Shown: positions 19,076 to 27,982, numbered from the stretch's first letter. The stretch: 64,000 bases of DNA from Flavobacteriaceae bacterium PS02293 (GCA_029960045.1 JASCOV010000013.1:40598-104597), one strand, 5' to 3'. Notes: generated by a model from the sequence alone, not told the origin. A program made the numbers and translations.

Positions 19076-19275
19076 TCGTTGATGGTTTTTGGTTGATAGT
19101 TGTTAGTAATTTTAAAAATGAAAAAGAATTATGCTGGAAAAAATCTTAAATTCACTTCTGGAAAACTTTCACAAATCCAATATTTTTAAGGGTTTGAACA
19201 AATTCAAGTTTTAAAACAAGATGAAAAGTTGCTAATCTTTTAATCTTCTTAATCATTTAATTTTTTAATCTAAAA

Positions 19276-20301
19276 ATGATAAACCTAAAAAATAAAAACC
19301 TCGAAATCAGCCTTCATCTTTTGATTTGGCTGGTTTTGTTCTTTCTTCCAGCGGCGTTTACAATTGGCTCGGAGACGGATTGGAGTGCGATTTTCAGACA
19401 CTTTTGGTTGCAGTTATTTTTCCTTGCGATTATATTTTATCTCAATTATTTTATCATTGTAAAATGGCTTTTTGAAGATAAAAGATTGTGGTTTTTCGCA
19501 TCCAATTTTTTACTGCTTGTCATACTTATCGTTGTTAAAAGCCAGATTTTCGAACTGCTTGAACCAGACCGGCCAAAAATGCTGGGAAAACGTCCGCCAG
19601 AAGGAATGCGTTACTTTTTCGATTTCCTGATTTATCTGATTCCTGTCGCGTTTTCGATTGCCATTAATGCCAGTAAAAAAATGCAGAAAGCGGAAGAAAT
19701 GAAAATCGAAGCTGATAATATCAAACTGCAGTCCGAGCTTCAACATCTTAAATATCAGTTACAGCCACACTTTTTCTTCAATTCGCTTAATAATATTTAT
19801 TCCTTAATTGATTTCGATTCGGAGAAAGCGAAACAAAGTGTTCACAGTTTGAGCAAATTGATGCGACATCTTTTATACAAAACCGATGTCGATAAAATAA
19901 GCCTTTCGGAAGAAATCGATTTCCTGAATAAATATATCGATTTGATGTCATTAAGATTGAATGACAAAACGAAAGTTTACACCAATTTTCCAACGAAAAT
20001 TCCAAGTTTGGAAGTTGCACCGTTGTTGTTTATTTCGATTGTGGAAAATGCTTTTAAACACGGCGTTTCTGCGACGCAACATTCGGATATCAGTTTTAAA
20101 ATGGAAATTATTGAATACGAAATCCACTTCACAGCTTCCAATTCCAACTTTCCAAAAACAGATACAGACAAAAGTGGTTCAGGAATTGGCGTCGAGAATT
20201 TACAAAAAAGACTTAACTTGCTTTATCACGAAAAGCACGAATTTCATTCCTGTTTGAATGACGGAATGTACATCGCAGAAGTGAAATTGAAAACGAAATA
20301 A
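19276..20301 (+). CDS. LytS/YehU-type sensor histidine kinase
   Basis: Membrane sensor kinase of the His_kinase (LytS) family, 341 residues. Four membrane helices (about 12-30, 44-62, 72-90, 115-132) with only short loops outside are followed by the phosphoacceptor region, H165 in QLQPHFFFNSLNN, and an ATPase domain with the N box VENAFKHG and a GSGIGVENLQKRL glycine motif. The partner LytTR regulator gene starts two bases after its stop codon, so the pair is cotranscribed. Position after the exporter suggests, but does not prove, control of that exporter. Confidence 0.93.
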   Translation: MINLKNKNLEISLHLLIWLVLFFLPAAFTIGSETDWSAIFRHFWLQLFFLAIIFYLNYFIIVKWLFEDKRLWFFASNFLLLVILIVVKSQIFELLEPDRPKMLGKRPPEGMRYFFDFLIYLIPVAFSIAINASKKMQKAEEMKIEADNIKLQSELQHLKYQLQPHFFFNSLNNIYSLIDFDSEKAKQSVHSLSKLMRHLLYKTDVDKISLSEEIDFLNKYIDLMSLRLNDKTKVYTNFPTKIPSLEVAPLLFISIVENAFKHGVSATQHSDISFKMEIIEYEIHFTASNSNFPKTDTDKSGSGIGVENLQKRLNLLYHEKHEFHSCLNDGMYIAEVKLKTK

Positions 20302-20302
20302 G

Positions 20303-21028
20303 ATGAAAAAAATAACCTGCCTAATTGCCGACGACGAACCAATGGCGTTAAACTTAATCGAAAGTTACGTTCTGAAAACTCCTTTTCTGGAACTGAAAGC
20401 CAAATGCAACAGCGCAATAGAAGCAATGCAGGTTTTGGAAGAACAAAAAGATATCGATTTGTTTTTCCTCGATATTCAAATGCCGGATTTGACAGGTCTG
20501 GAATTTTCAAAATTACTCCCACAAAACAGCAGAGTGATTTTCACCACAGCTTTTGACCAATATGCGATTGACGGCTATAAAGTGAATGCCTTGGATTATC
20601 TGTTGAAACCTTTTGATTATAATGAATTCCTGAGTGCTTCCACAAAAGCCAGAAATTATTTTGAGTCTCAGCAATCTATTTCAATTACAAAACCAGAAAA
20701 AAAGCAAGAGTTTTTCTTCGTAAAATCGGAGTACAAACAAATCAAAATCAATTTTTCTGAAATCCTTTATATCGAAGGTTTGAAGGATTATGTGAAAATT
20801 TATTTGAAAGACAATCCAAAACCAATTCTGACTTTAATGAGTCTAAAAAAGCTGGAAGAAGAACTGCCTTCTGCTCAATTTATGAGAATTCATCGTTCTT
20901 TTATCATTGGATTGGATAAAATCGAAGCGATTGAAAGAAATCACATCGTCATAGGGAAAGAACAAATTGCCATTGCTCCGAATTACAAAGATGCGTTGAT
21001 GGAATATATTGGAGGGAAAAGTTTGTAA
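20303..21028 (+). CDS. LytTR-family response regulator
   Basis: Cytoplasmic response regulator of 241 residues: receiver domain (1-120) with acidic pocket D10/D11, phosphoacceptor D57 in FLDIQMPDLTG, T80 and the Lys in LLKPF; C-terminal LytTR DNA-binding domain (about 135-238, with FFFVKSEYKQIKI, ILYIEGLKDYVKI and MRIHRSFI). It pairs with the kinase immediately upstream. Targets are not visible; the neighbouring exporter genes are the natural candidates. Confidence 0.95.
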   Translation: MKKITCLIADDEPMALNLIESYVLKTPFLELKAKCNSAIEAMQVLEEQKDIDLFFLDIQMPDLTGLEFSKLLPQNSRVIFTTAFDQYAIDGYKVNALDYLLKPFDYNEFLSASTKARNYFESQQSISITKPEKKQEFFFVKSEYKQIKINFSEILYIEGLKDYVKIYLKDNPKPILTLMSLKKLEEELPSAQFMRIHRSFIIGLDKIEAIERNHIVIGKEQIAIAPNYKDALMEYIGGKSL

Positions 21029-21036
21029 AGTATCAA

Positions 21037-21116
21037 GGGTTTCGACTCCGCTCAACCTGACATTGCTTAAAAAAAATTGAAAATTAGATTTGTCACACTG
21101 AGCGGAGTCGAAGTGT
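21037..21116. repeat. REP-like inverted repeat between convergent genes
   Basis: TTTCGACTCCGCTCAACC (from 21040) and CACTGAGCGGAGTCGAAGTG (to 21114) form a long hairpin between the response-regulator gene and the convergent GreA/B-like gene. The core GAGCGGAGTCGAA recurs inside the Flavo-1-like element at 35580-35713. Confidence 0.65.
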
Positions 21117-21121
21117 TTAGT

Positions 21122-21562
21122 TTATTCAATAATTAAAATCTTCTGATTCATATTATTCAGAGAAAAAGCTTCTCCTTTTTGTTTTCCATTCATTGCTTTT
21201 GCCAACGGTGATTCGGGAGAGATACAAATGATTTTTTGATTTTCAAAAGTAAATTCGCCTAAAGAAACTGAGATGAAAAACGAACCTCTTTCTGTTTTTA
21301 CAATCGCTCCTTTTTCAGCTTTATCAGAAGGTTTTACGAGAATTGTTTTTAGAAAATCCTGTTGCTTCAAAACTTCATTCAATTGAACTTGTAGGTTGTT
21401 GATTTCCTGCTGTAGCATTTCTCTTCCAGTTTCGTATTTGTCTCCCATTGAACTTTTAGTGTCATTGCTGGAAGCTCGGGTTTCTGAAATCAGCTTTTCA
21501 AAATTCTGGATTTTTTCGGAGAGTTTGGTTTTTACAGTGATGAGAAGGGAAGCTTTGTCCAT
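21122..21562 (-). CDS. GreA/GreB-like transcription factor-type protein
   Basis: A 146-residue protein with an N-terminal helical coiled coil (about 5-75, including REMLQQEINNLQVQLNEV) and a C-terminal FKBP-like domain whose ISPESPLAKAMNGKQKGEAF segment matches the GreA/GreB C-terminus. Gre factors insert their coiled coil into the RNA polymerase secondary channel and stimulate transcript cleavage. The acidic tip residues are not obviously conserved here, so it may be a Gre-like protein with another role. Its ATG directly follows the TAA of the upstream gene. Confidence 0.72.
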   Translation of the reverse strand: MDKASLLITVKTKLSEKIQNFEKLISETRASSNDTKSSMGDKYETGREMLQQEINNLQVQLNEVLKQQDFLKTILVKPSDKAEKGAIVKTERGSFFISVSLGEFTFENQKIICISPESPLAKAMNGKQKGEAFSLNNMNQKILIIE

Positions 21563-22213
21563 TTAATATAAAGTGATTTTGACGTTAGCATTTTTACCAT
21601 TGATAGATTTTAGTTTTCCACTCACAGATTTATCAAAAGTATCATCCCAATATTCAAAAGTTGTATTTCCAATTTGTCTGATTTGTTCATATTTGGAAGA
21701 ATCAAAAACGTAATTATCTCTGTAACCAATAGTAATATTTCCTATTTTTCTGATTTTTCCATAGTTATGTTTATCAGAAAATTCATCATCAAAATATTCT
21801 ATTATAATTGAACCGATATTTTTTATTTTTTTGAATTTTATCTTGTCAAAAGTTTCATCTCTCCAATAATCGAGGTTGATGTCCGCAATAGATTTTGGTT
21901 TACCATATTTTACACCATCAAAATTATAGTTATCCCAATAAACTATTTTCTTATTTCCCTGAGTTTTGAGTTTTCCATAAGTTGCGTCATTATTAAAATC
22001 ATCATAATAAGAAAAACTTCCTTCACTATTTTCAAGATAAAAACCAAGGTAATCTCCAGATTCACTAATTTGGAAATGAATATCATTTAACTGAATTTCA
22101 TATCTCAATAATCTCGAACTTGATTTTCCAATAACTGCAGTTAAAATTTTTTCCTGCGAAAATAGTGGTTGAAAACCAATTATTAATGTAACTAGTAAAA
22201 GTATTTTCTTCAT
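21563..22213 (-). CDS. Secreted protein with five tandem 24-residue repeats
   Basis: I do not recognise the family. After a signal peptide (about 1-20, ending PLFSQ) and about 55 residues without clear repeats come five consecutive 24-residue units starting near residue 79. Each fits [YF]xKxKxIGxIxxxY[WFR]D[DN]xxxD, with strict register except one residue missing in the last. Regular Tyr/Trp-Asp repeats of this size suggest a beta-sheet or solenoid surface. It ends with a short basic tail. It lies 4 nt after the cca gene and abuts the Gre-like gene, so the three are probably one transcript. Confidence 0.7.
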   Translation of the reverse strand: MKKILLLVTLIIGFQPLFSQEKILTAVIGKSSSRLLRYEIQLNDIHFQISESGDYLGFYLENSEGSFSYYDDFNNDATYGKLKTQGNKKIVYWDNYNFDGVKYGKPKSIADINLDYWRDETFDKIKFKKIKNIGSIIIEYFDDEFSDKHNYGKIRKIGNITIGYRDNYVFDSSKYEQIRQIGNTTFEYWDDTFDKSVSGKLKSINGKNANVKITLY

Positions 22214-22217
22214 AAAA

Positions 22218-23642
22218 TTATTTAATTAAAGTCAATCCCAACTTCTCTGCTTCATTAATCACAAATTCTCTTGCTTCAGTTTTATCATTATTTATTTCAC
22301 CTTCCAGAATCGCCTCCTTCACTTTTTCTTTAAGAATTCCGATTTCTCTTCCAGGTTGCAATCCAAAAAGTTCCATAATTTCTTCCCCAGAAATTGGTGG
22401 TTGGAAATTTCTCACTTGGTCTTTTTCTTCAACTTCTTTGATTTTTCTGGCAACGTATTCAAAATTCTTTTTGAATTTGGCTTGCTTAGAATAATTCTTG
22501 GTCGTGATATCCGATTTGCAAAGCGTAAAAAGGTCCTCCAAATCTTCTCCCGAATCGAAAAGCAAGCGTCGCAACGCCGAATCCGAAGCATCATCCGTAA
22601 TCAACGCAATTGGTCTGGCGTGCATTCTCACGAGTTTTTCCACGTATTTTTGTTCTTGCCCAAGTGGAAGTTTCAATCGTTTGAAGATTGGTTTTATCAT
22701 TTTCGAACCAAGGAATTCGTGACCGTGAAAAGTCCAGCCAATGCCTTCAACAAACTTTTTAGTCGGAGCTTTTCCGATGTCGTGGAGTAACGCAGACCAG
22801 CGCAACCAAAGTTTATCGGTGCTTTCAGTAATATTATCTACGACTGCCAAAGTATGGTAAAAATTGTCTTTATGTGTTTGTCCGTCAATGTCTTCGATGC
22901 CTTTTAAAGCTGTGATTTCGGGAAGAACATACTCAAGTAGAGAAGTTTCTTCTAATAACTTTAAACCTTTCGATGGCTTGTCGGAAAGCATTATTTTGTT
23001 GAATTCAACCATAATACGTTCCATCGAAACAATCTTCATTCTTTCCGCTTCATCTTTGATGGCTTTCAGAGAATTTTCTTCAATTTCGAAATCCAAAGTT
23101 GTGGCAAAACGAATGGCTCTCATCATTCTCAAAGGGTCATCAGAATAAGTTTGATGAGGGTCTAATGGCGTTCTTAGAATTTTATTAGATAAATCCTGCA
23201 TTCCGCCAAAAGGGTCAATCAGTTCTCCAAAATTATCTTTGTTAAGGGAAATCGCCATTGCATTGATGGTTAAATCTCTGCGTTTCTGGTCGTCTTCAAT
23301 AGTTCCAATTTCAACAGACGGTTTTCTGGAATCCTCGCTGTAGCTTTCTTTTCTGGCTCCAACAAACTCCAGTTCCAAATCCTTGTATTTGAACATAGCC
23401 GTTCCATAAGTTTTGAAAACGGCGACTTTTGTTTTTGGGTCGATTTCTTTGGCTATATTTTCTGCAAGCTCGATTCCGCTGGATTCTGTGACGAAATCTA
23501 TATCTGTAGAGGCTTTTCTTTTCATTAATAGATCTCTTACGAATCCACCAACAGCGTAAACGGTTTGTCCGTTTCTGTTGGCAACTTCAGAAATGATTTT
23601 GAAAAGTTTGAGATTTTTATTTTGTGTTAAGTTGATAATCAT
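22218..23642 (-). CDS. cca: tRNA nucleotidyltransferase (CCA-adding) with HD domain
   Basis: Adds or repairs the 3' CCA of tRNAs. The nucleotidyltransferase head begins with VGGFVRDLLM (about 31-40) and the catalytic carboxylates are D47 and D49 in STDIDF. RRDLTINAMA follows, as in class II enzymes, then the RNA-binding helices with DPLRMMRAIRFA. The C-terminal half holds an HD phosphohydrolase domain (RWSALLHDIGKAPT). The length of 474 residues fits the bacterial CCA/poly(A) polymerase family with HD extension. A TATCTTTG promoter box lies 66 nt upstream. Confidence 0.93.
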   Translation of the reverse strand: MIINLTQNKNLKLFKIISEVANRNGQTVYAVGGFVRDLLMKRKASTDIDFVTESSGIELAENIAKEIDPKTKVAVFKTYGTAMFKYKDLELEFVGARKESYSEDSRKPSVEIGTIEDDQKRRDLTINAMAISLNKDNFGELIDPFGGMQDLSNKILRTPLDPHQTYSDDPLRMMRAIRFATTLDFEIEENSLKAIKDEAERMKIVSMERIMVEFNKIMLSDKPSKGLKLLEETSLLEYVLPEITALKGIEDIDGQTHKDNFYHTLAVVDNITESTDKLWLRWSALLHDIGKAPTKKFVEGIGWTFHGHEFLGSKMIKPIFKRLKLPLGQEQKYVEKLVRMHARPIALITDDASDSALRRLLFDSGEDLEDLFTLCKSDITTKNYSKQAKFKKNFEYVARKIKEVEEKDQVRNFQPPISGEEIMELFGLQPGREIGILKEKVKEAILEGEINNDKTEAREFVINEAEKLGLTLIK

Positions 23643-23707
23643 TGAAAAATAGAATATTAGATAACTGTAATATCATTAATCGACTATCAATTATCATTTA
23701 TAAAGAG

Positions 23708-23715
23708 CAAAGATA
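23708..23715 (-). promoter_or_regulatory. Candidate -7 promoter box of cca
   Basis: Minus strand TATCTTTG, an exact TAnnTTTG match 66 nt before the cca ATG. Confidence 0.45.
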
Positions 23716-23819
23716 AGTTTTTTCGAAATTTTGTCTTACATATCAGAATAATCAAAGTCAATATTCTGAATTTCAGGACTTTTTGTCTTTTTGATTTACC
23801 TTAATAATTGGAAATAAGA

Positions 23820-23944
23820 CATTTTGCTATGAAAGTTGGGGCGGTATTCTTTTTGTGATTTGAGTAAATACAAAAAGTAGTTTTTTTTCATAGTTTATTT
23901 TTCCGGCGGATGGTCTTGTAAAAGGTCATCCGCTGGTTTTTTTA
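23820..23944 (+). ncRNA. Candidate small structured RNA ending in a terminator
   Basis: No gene is present on the plus strand here, yet a strong terminator with a plus-strand T run (23937-23943) closes a compact structure: outer stem CTATGAAA (23827-23834) / TTTCATAG (23886-23893), inner hairpin CTTTTTGT (23849-23856) / ACAAAAAG (23870-23877), then the terminator stem. Both neighbouring genes are on the minus strand, so the terminator must serve something else. A 9-codon frame (MKVGAVFFL) lies inside but has no support as a gene. A consensus promoter was not found. Confidence 0.45.
23903..23944 (+). terminator. Plus-strand terminator without a recognised upstream gene
   Basis: Stem CCGGCGGATG (23903-23912) / CATCCGCTGG (23927-23936), 10 bp with one G-T pair, followed by seven T. 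The minus strand side has no T run, so it does not terminate the adjacent minus-strand gene efficiently. Confidence 0.8.
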
Positions 23945-24490
23945 TTCGCGAAGAACTTTTATCTGGCTGTTGTTCCAGATCTTGATCACAGACGATCCTG
24001 GAAATTCAGAAACCTTATCTTGAAATTCTTCTACTATATAATCTACGGAGTTTTTGATCTCATCAGAAATGTCAGAGAATTTCAATGGTGATTTCTGCCC
24101 ACTTAGGTTTGCAGAAGTCGATACCAAAGGTTTGTTCAGTTTTGTAATGAGTTTTTTACAAAAATCATTTTTTACCAGACGAATTCCAATGCTTCCGTCT
24201 TCTGCCAGTAATTCCTTTGGAAGATTCTTCGGATTGTCGTAAACGATGGTCACTGGTTTTTCGCTCACATCCATTATTTGCCAGGCTATTTCCGGAACAT
24301 CCACAAGATCTTGTAATCTTTTCTCGGACTCTACTAATATTATAAGAGATTTGTTTTGTTCTCTTTTCTTAATATCGAAAATCTTTTTGATAGCATCTAT
24401 ATTCGTAGCGTCACAACCGATTCCCCAAATCGTGTCTGTTGGGTAAAGTATCGTTCCGCCGGATTTTAAAATTTCTAGGGCTTTTTCCAT
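23942..24490 (-). CDS. YrdC-domain protein, threonylcarbamoyl-AMP synthase
   Basis: Single-domain Sua5/YciO/YrdC protein of 182 residues, expected to make threonylcarbamoyl-AMP from threonine, bicarbonate and ATP for t6A modification of tRNAs. Features: GGTILYPTDTIWGIGCDA at the N-terminus, the Lys/Arg-rich binding surface KKREQNK, GSIGIRLVKN, and the STSANLSG motif. The Sua5 C-terminal domain is absent, making it the short YrdC type. The TsaE partner of the same pathway is encoded at 63.5-63.9 kb. Two bases separate it from the upstream membrane-protein gene, implying cotranscription. Confidence 0.92.
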   Translation of the reverse strand: MEKALEILKSGGTILYPTDTIWGIGCDATNIDAIKKIFDIKKREQNKSLIILVESEKRLQDLVDVPEIAWQIMDVSEKPVTIVYDNPKNLPKELLAEDGSIGIRLVKNDFCKKLITKLNKPLVSTSANLSGQKSPLKFSDISDEIKNSVDYIVEEFQDKVSEFPGSSVIKIWNNSQIKVLRE

Positions 24491-24492
24491 AA

Positions 24493-25101
24493 TTATTTAG
24501 TTCTGTCTATAAATGTTTTCTTTATTTCAGCAATATTAGGATTTCTGGATGAGAATATAATTGTGTCATAATCTCCGGTTGTTTTTAAAGTGTCTTCCAA
24601 AAATAAAATTTTAGAATAGTTTTTACCTTCATAAGTGTAAACAAATGTACCTTGCTTTTGTCCCTTATAATAAGATATTTTTTCTATTTTAATTAGCTCC
24701 TCATTTCCATAATAAGACAAATCTGTGTATTCAACAAAATCTGTTATTTTATAAAAACTGAAAATTAAAAAAATAAGAGTTGGAAATGCAACTAATGAAA
24801 ATGTTTTTTTAAATCTTTTCGCCGTCTCTAATCCAAATTTTTCCTGAAAATACCCATTGAGTGCTAAAGTAAATGGAGAAACAAAACCTATATTTTCGAT
24901 TTTCTTAAAAACTATTTTTCCACTAATTAAAATACTTAAGAATCCAATTCCCACCCAACAAATCATAGTTGAAAGAACAATTATAAAAAATTGACCCGAA
25001 TTCAAATCAATCTTCCACCAAAAATGATATGATATAAAGAATGATGCCACAATTAAGACAATTGATGCTATTAAATACTTTAAAGTTATTTTAAAATTCA
25101 A
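24493..25101 (-). CDS. Membrane protein of unknown function
   Basis: I do not recognise this 202-residue protein. It has three predicted membrane helices (about 8-28, 36-58 and 105-122). The C-terminal domain (about 125-202) is soluble and beta-rich (KISYYKGQKQGTFVYTYEGKN), with a terminal GDYDTIIFSSRNP segment reminiscent of DUF3592-like domains. A short loop FVSPFTLALNGYFQEKFG precedes the third helix. It is probably cotranscribed with the YrdC-domain gene. Confidence 0.6.
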   Translation of the reverse strand: MNFKITLKYLIASIVLIVASFFISYHFWWKIDLNSGQFFIIVLSTMICWVGIGFLSILISGKIVFKKIENIGFVSPFTLALNGYFQEKFGLETAKRFKKTFSLVAFPTLIFLIFSFYKITDFVEYTDLSYYGNEELIKIEKISYYKGQKQGTFVYTYEGKNYSKILFLEDTLKTTGDYDTIIFSSRNPNIAEIKKTFIDRTK

Positions 25102-25455
25102 GCTAATTTTTTAGTTTTTCTTTTCAACAAAATAATTGATATCAAATTTTCAATATCATCATAAATGTTATTCAGGTCTCATTTTTGGTAATTTCTGAAT
25201 GTTAACACCTATTTAAAAATATAAAACATTGATTTTTAGCGTTTTAAATATTTTAATGAATTTCCGCAGTTAAAATTATCTGGTGCAAATTTAACAAATA
25301 ATGAACAGACTTTTAAAATCGCTTAACCTGTTAACCTGGATTTAACATAATCTCAATTTTCGTAACAGGATGTTAAAAAATAGTTGTTAATTCTTATACA
25401 TTAGGATTGCTTTCCATATCATTTCTTTGGCAACGAAGAAAAAAGGAAAGTCAAA
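25102..25455. promoter_or_regulatory. 354-bp regulatory region upstream of the TonB receptor, with TTAAC repeats
   Basis: Non-coding and very AT-rich. TTAAC occurs at 25323, 25331 and 25342 in direct orientation (spacings 8 and 11 nt), and also at 25202 and 25291, with inverted GTTAA at 25372 and 25385. This clustering just before a TonB receptor looks like binding sites for a regulator; the 11-nt spacing recalls a Pho box, but the regulator is unknown. I see no exact TAnnTTTG box close to the start codon. Confidence 0.4.
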
Positions 25456-27945
25456 ATGAAAGCAAAAACAATAAGCATAAGTGCTTTGTTTCTTTGTATG
25501 TCAACCACAGTATTGTTGGCACAATCTACTCAAGATACTCTAAAGGGTGAAAAGAAAATCGATGAAGTCAAAATCATCGGAACTTCGAAAAAAGGCACCG
25601 AAGCCAACATCATCACAGTACAGAAAAAATCTGTTGAGGTAATAGAGCGGGTAGGAGCTGTACAATTGCAAAAGCAGGGTGTTGGTAACGCTTCTGCTGC
25701 AGTTACAAAAGCTACTGGAACTTTAAAGCAAGAAGGCAGTGGTCAGATTTTCGTAAGAGGATTAGGCGACCGATACAATACAACTACTTTAAACGGTTTG
25801 CCAATACCATCGGATGATCCCGAATTCAAAAATATTGATCTTGAGATTTTCAAGACTTCAATGATCGAATACATTTCTCTAGACAAAGTTTATAACCCTA
25901 GATTGTATGGAGATTTTGGTGGAGCCAATGTCAACATCGTTTCCAAAGAACATACGGGAAAACCATATTTCAAAGTTGGAATGGGAAGTTCTCTCAATTT
26001 ACAGACTTTCGATAAAGGAAAGTTCAAACTTCAGGATGGAGGTCCAGGATTCTTTGGTTATAAAACCACAACATTCAATAAAGCAAATGCGGGCACTGCA
26101 TATCCGTTTACATCAAAATGGAATTTCAAAAATGCACAAAACCCTTTCAATTCCAATATGGATTTTGAAGCTGGCGGGCGTTTCGGAAAATTCTCAATTT
26201 TTGCATACGCAGGTTTCGAAAACAATTATGAATACAGTTCTGGTAAAGAAAGTTTCTTCTATGCAGATGGTGGACGTAATAAAGATTACAATGTGGAGCG
26301 TTACCAATACGAAACTAATACAACAGCTTTAGTTAATCTTGGATATAAATTAAACAGCAATAATAAACTGACATTTACATCCAATTATATTCACTCTTCT
26401 TCGCAGACAGCAAGGTTTTTTGAAGGATTTAATTATGATGCCAACGCTGATGTAATTATCAACCGTGGCGACAACAAGATTACAGATACCTGGATTAATC
26501 AGTTGATTGGTAATCATAAATTAGGTAAAAGCTGGGAAGCAGATTGGGCATTAGGTTACAACAAACTTAATAGCAAAAGACCGGACAGACTACAGAATAC
26601 ATTATTTGCAGAGAACAATATTCTGATTGCGGGAAGTGCTGTGGACAACCACCGTTATTTTGATGAGTTGAAAGATGATACTTATTTAGGTTATCTTCAT
26701 TTGACTAAGAAATTTGATAAGTTCAAAGTTTATTTCGGATATGACGGTTCTTACAAAGATCGTACGTTTGATTATACTTCTATTGGAATCCAGTATTCTA
26801 ACCCATACAGTTTACCTGTTTCATTTGATCCTAATAATATGGATGCTTTTTTCAATGCATCAAACAGTTCTAATTTCTTTTTCAGATACAACACTTTTAG
26901 ATCTACAGATCCTAGTCAGATTTATATTCCGTGGGGTTATGATATCAAACAGAATTTACACTCAGGATTTGCAAATGTAGATTACAATGTTTCAGAAAAA
27001 TTTGTAATTCAGGTTGGTGGGAGATTCGATTACATCAATTGGGATATGGCCTGGAGAGATCCATTGGGGTCTGGTGCTAAACAAAAGAACTATTCCAAAT
27101 TTTTGCCTGCAATCAATACAAAATATAGTGTAAGTGACAGAACAAACTTGAGACTTTCATTGTCCAAAACTTACACGCTTCCGCAGCCAAAAGAGTTGAT
27201 TCCTATTGCATATTATGATGTAACGACCAACGTTTATGGTAATCCAAATCTTTATCCATCGGATAATTACAACGCAGATTTGAAATGGGAATTTTTCCCA
27301 AATTCTGGAGAAGTTATTTCATTGACGGCATTCGGAAAATATATTCAGAATCCTATTGCCAGAACTACTTACTCTACGGCAGCATCTAGTGATATGATCT
27401 ACTTCAATATTGCAAACTGGGGATATATCGCAGGAGCAGAAGCAGAATTCAGAAAAGATATTCATCAGTGGGGTGCTTCCAAATTGTACACTTTCGTAAA
27501 TGCTACTTATATGCACTCTCAGCAGGAACTTAAAACGCCTGATGAGATCGCAGCAGAAAACGAAGGGAGAAGAGTAGAATACAGTGGTCAGACAAAGGAT
27601 GATATCCAAGGTGTAGCAGATTTCATTGCCAATGCAAATCTAGGTTACAACTACAAATGGAATAACAATGAGAACTCTATGGATTTCGTAGTATCCTATT
27701 CTTATGTAGGAAAAAATCTTTACGCAATCGGAACCAACAACACTGGTAACTTTTACGAGCAATCCAGAAATCTATTGGATGCAAACATCAATGTGAACCT
27801 AAAATATGTGGGAATTGGACTTAGCGTAAAGAATATCCTGAACCCGGATTATAAAATTGATCAGGTAAACAGTGCAGGAACATTCATTCACAAAAATTAT
27901 ACAAAAGGAAGACTAGTTGGACTTAACCTTTCTTACAAATTCTAA
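25456..27945 (+). CDS. TonB-dependent outer-membrane receptor
   Basis: Outer-membrane active importer of 829 residues driven by TonB/ExbBD. Signal peptide about 1-23 (ends VLLAQ). A TonB-box-like segment DEVKIIGTSKKG is followed by the plug domain (about 50-170, with GQIFVRGLGDRYNTT and GDFGGANVNIVSKE) and the 22-strand barrel, ending in SYKF with a terminal aromatic residue. It lacks the N-terminal carboxypeptidase-like domain of typical SusC proteins. It is followed 37 nt later by a lipoprotein that is probably its surface partner. The substrate is unknown; the upstream TTAAC repeats suggest specific regulation. Confidence 0.93.
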   Translation: MKAKTISISALFLCMSTTVLLAQSTQDTLKGEKKIDEVKIIGTSKKGTEANIITVQKKSVEVIERVGAVQLQKQGVGNASAAVTKATGTLKQEGSGQIFVRGLGDRYNTTTLNGLPIPSDDPEFKNIDLEIFKTSMIEYISLDKVYNPRLYGDFGGANVNIVSKEHTGKPYFKVGMGSSLNLQTFDKGKFKLQDGGPGFFGYKTTTFNKANAGTAYPFTSKWNFKNAQNPFNSNMDFEAGGRFGKFSIFAYAGFENNYEYSSGKESFFYADGGRNKDYNVERYQYETNTTALVNLGYKLNSNNKLTFTSNYIHSSSQTARFFEGFNYDANADVIINRGDNKITDTWINQLIGNHKLGKSWEADWALGYNKLNSKRPDRLQNTLFAENNILIAGSAVDNHRYFDELKDDTYLGYLHLTKKFDKFKVYFGYDGSYKDRTFDYTSIGIQYSNPYSLPVSFDPNNMDAFFNASNSSNFFFRYNTFRSTDPSQIYIPWGYDIKQNLHSGFANVDYNVSEKFVIQVGGRFDYINWDMAWRDPLGSGAKQKNYSKFLPAINTKYSVSDRTNLRLSLSKTYTLPQPKELIPIAYYDVTTNVYGNPNLYPSDNYNADLKWEFFPNSGEVISLTAFGKYIQNPIARTTYSTAASSDMIYFNIANWGYIAGAEAEFRKDIHQWGASKLYTFVNATYMHSQQELKTPDEIAAENEGRRVEYSGQTKDDIQGVADFIANANLGYNYKWNNNENSMDFVVSYSYVGKNLYAIGTNNTGNFYEQSRNLLDANINVNLKYVGIGLSVKNILNPDYKIDQVNSAGTFIHKNYTKGRLVGLNLSYKF

Positions 27946-27982
27946 AAAATAAATAAATAATTAATCAATAAATTAAATTAAA

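Noticed and set aside
19118..19189. 23-codon frame between the permease and kinase genes
   Set aside because: No homology pattern, no promoter and no conserved feature; likely chance in AT-rich DNA.
23833..23860. Nine-codon peptide inside the candidate small RNA
   Set aside because: Too short and without amino-acid bias or a downstream gene on that strand; the RNA structure explains the sequence better.
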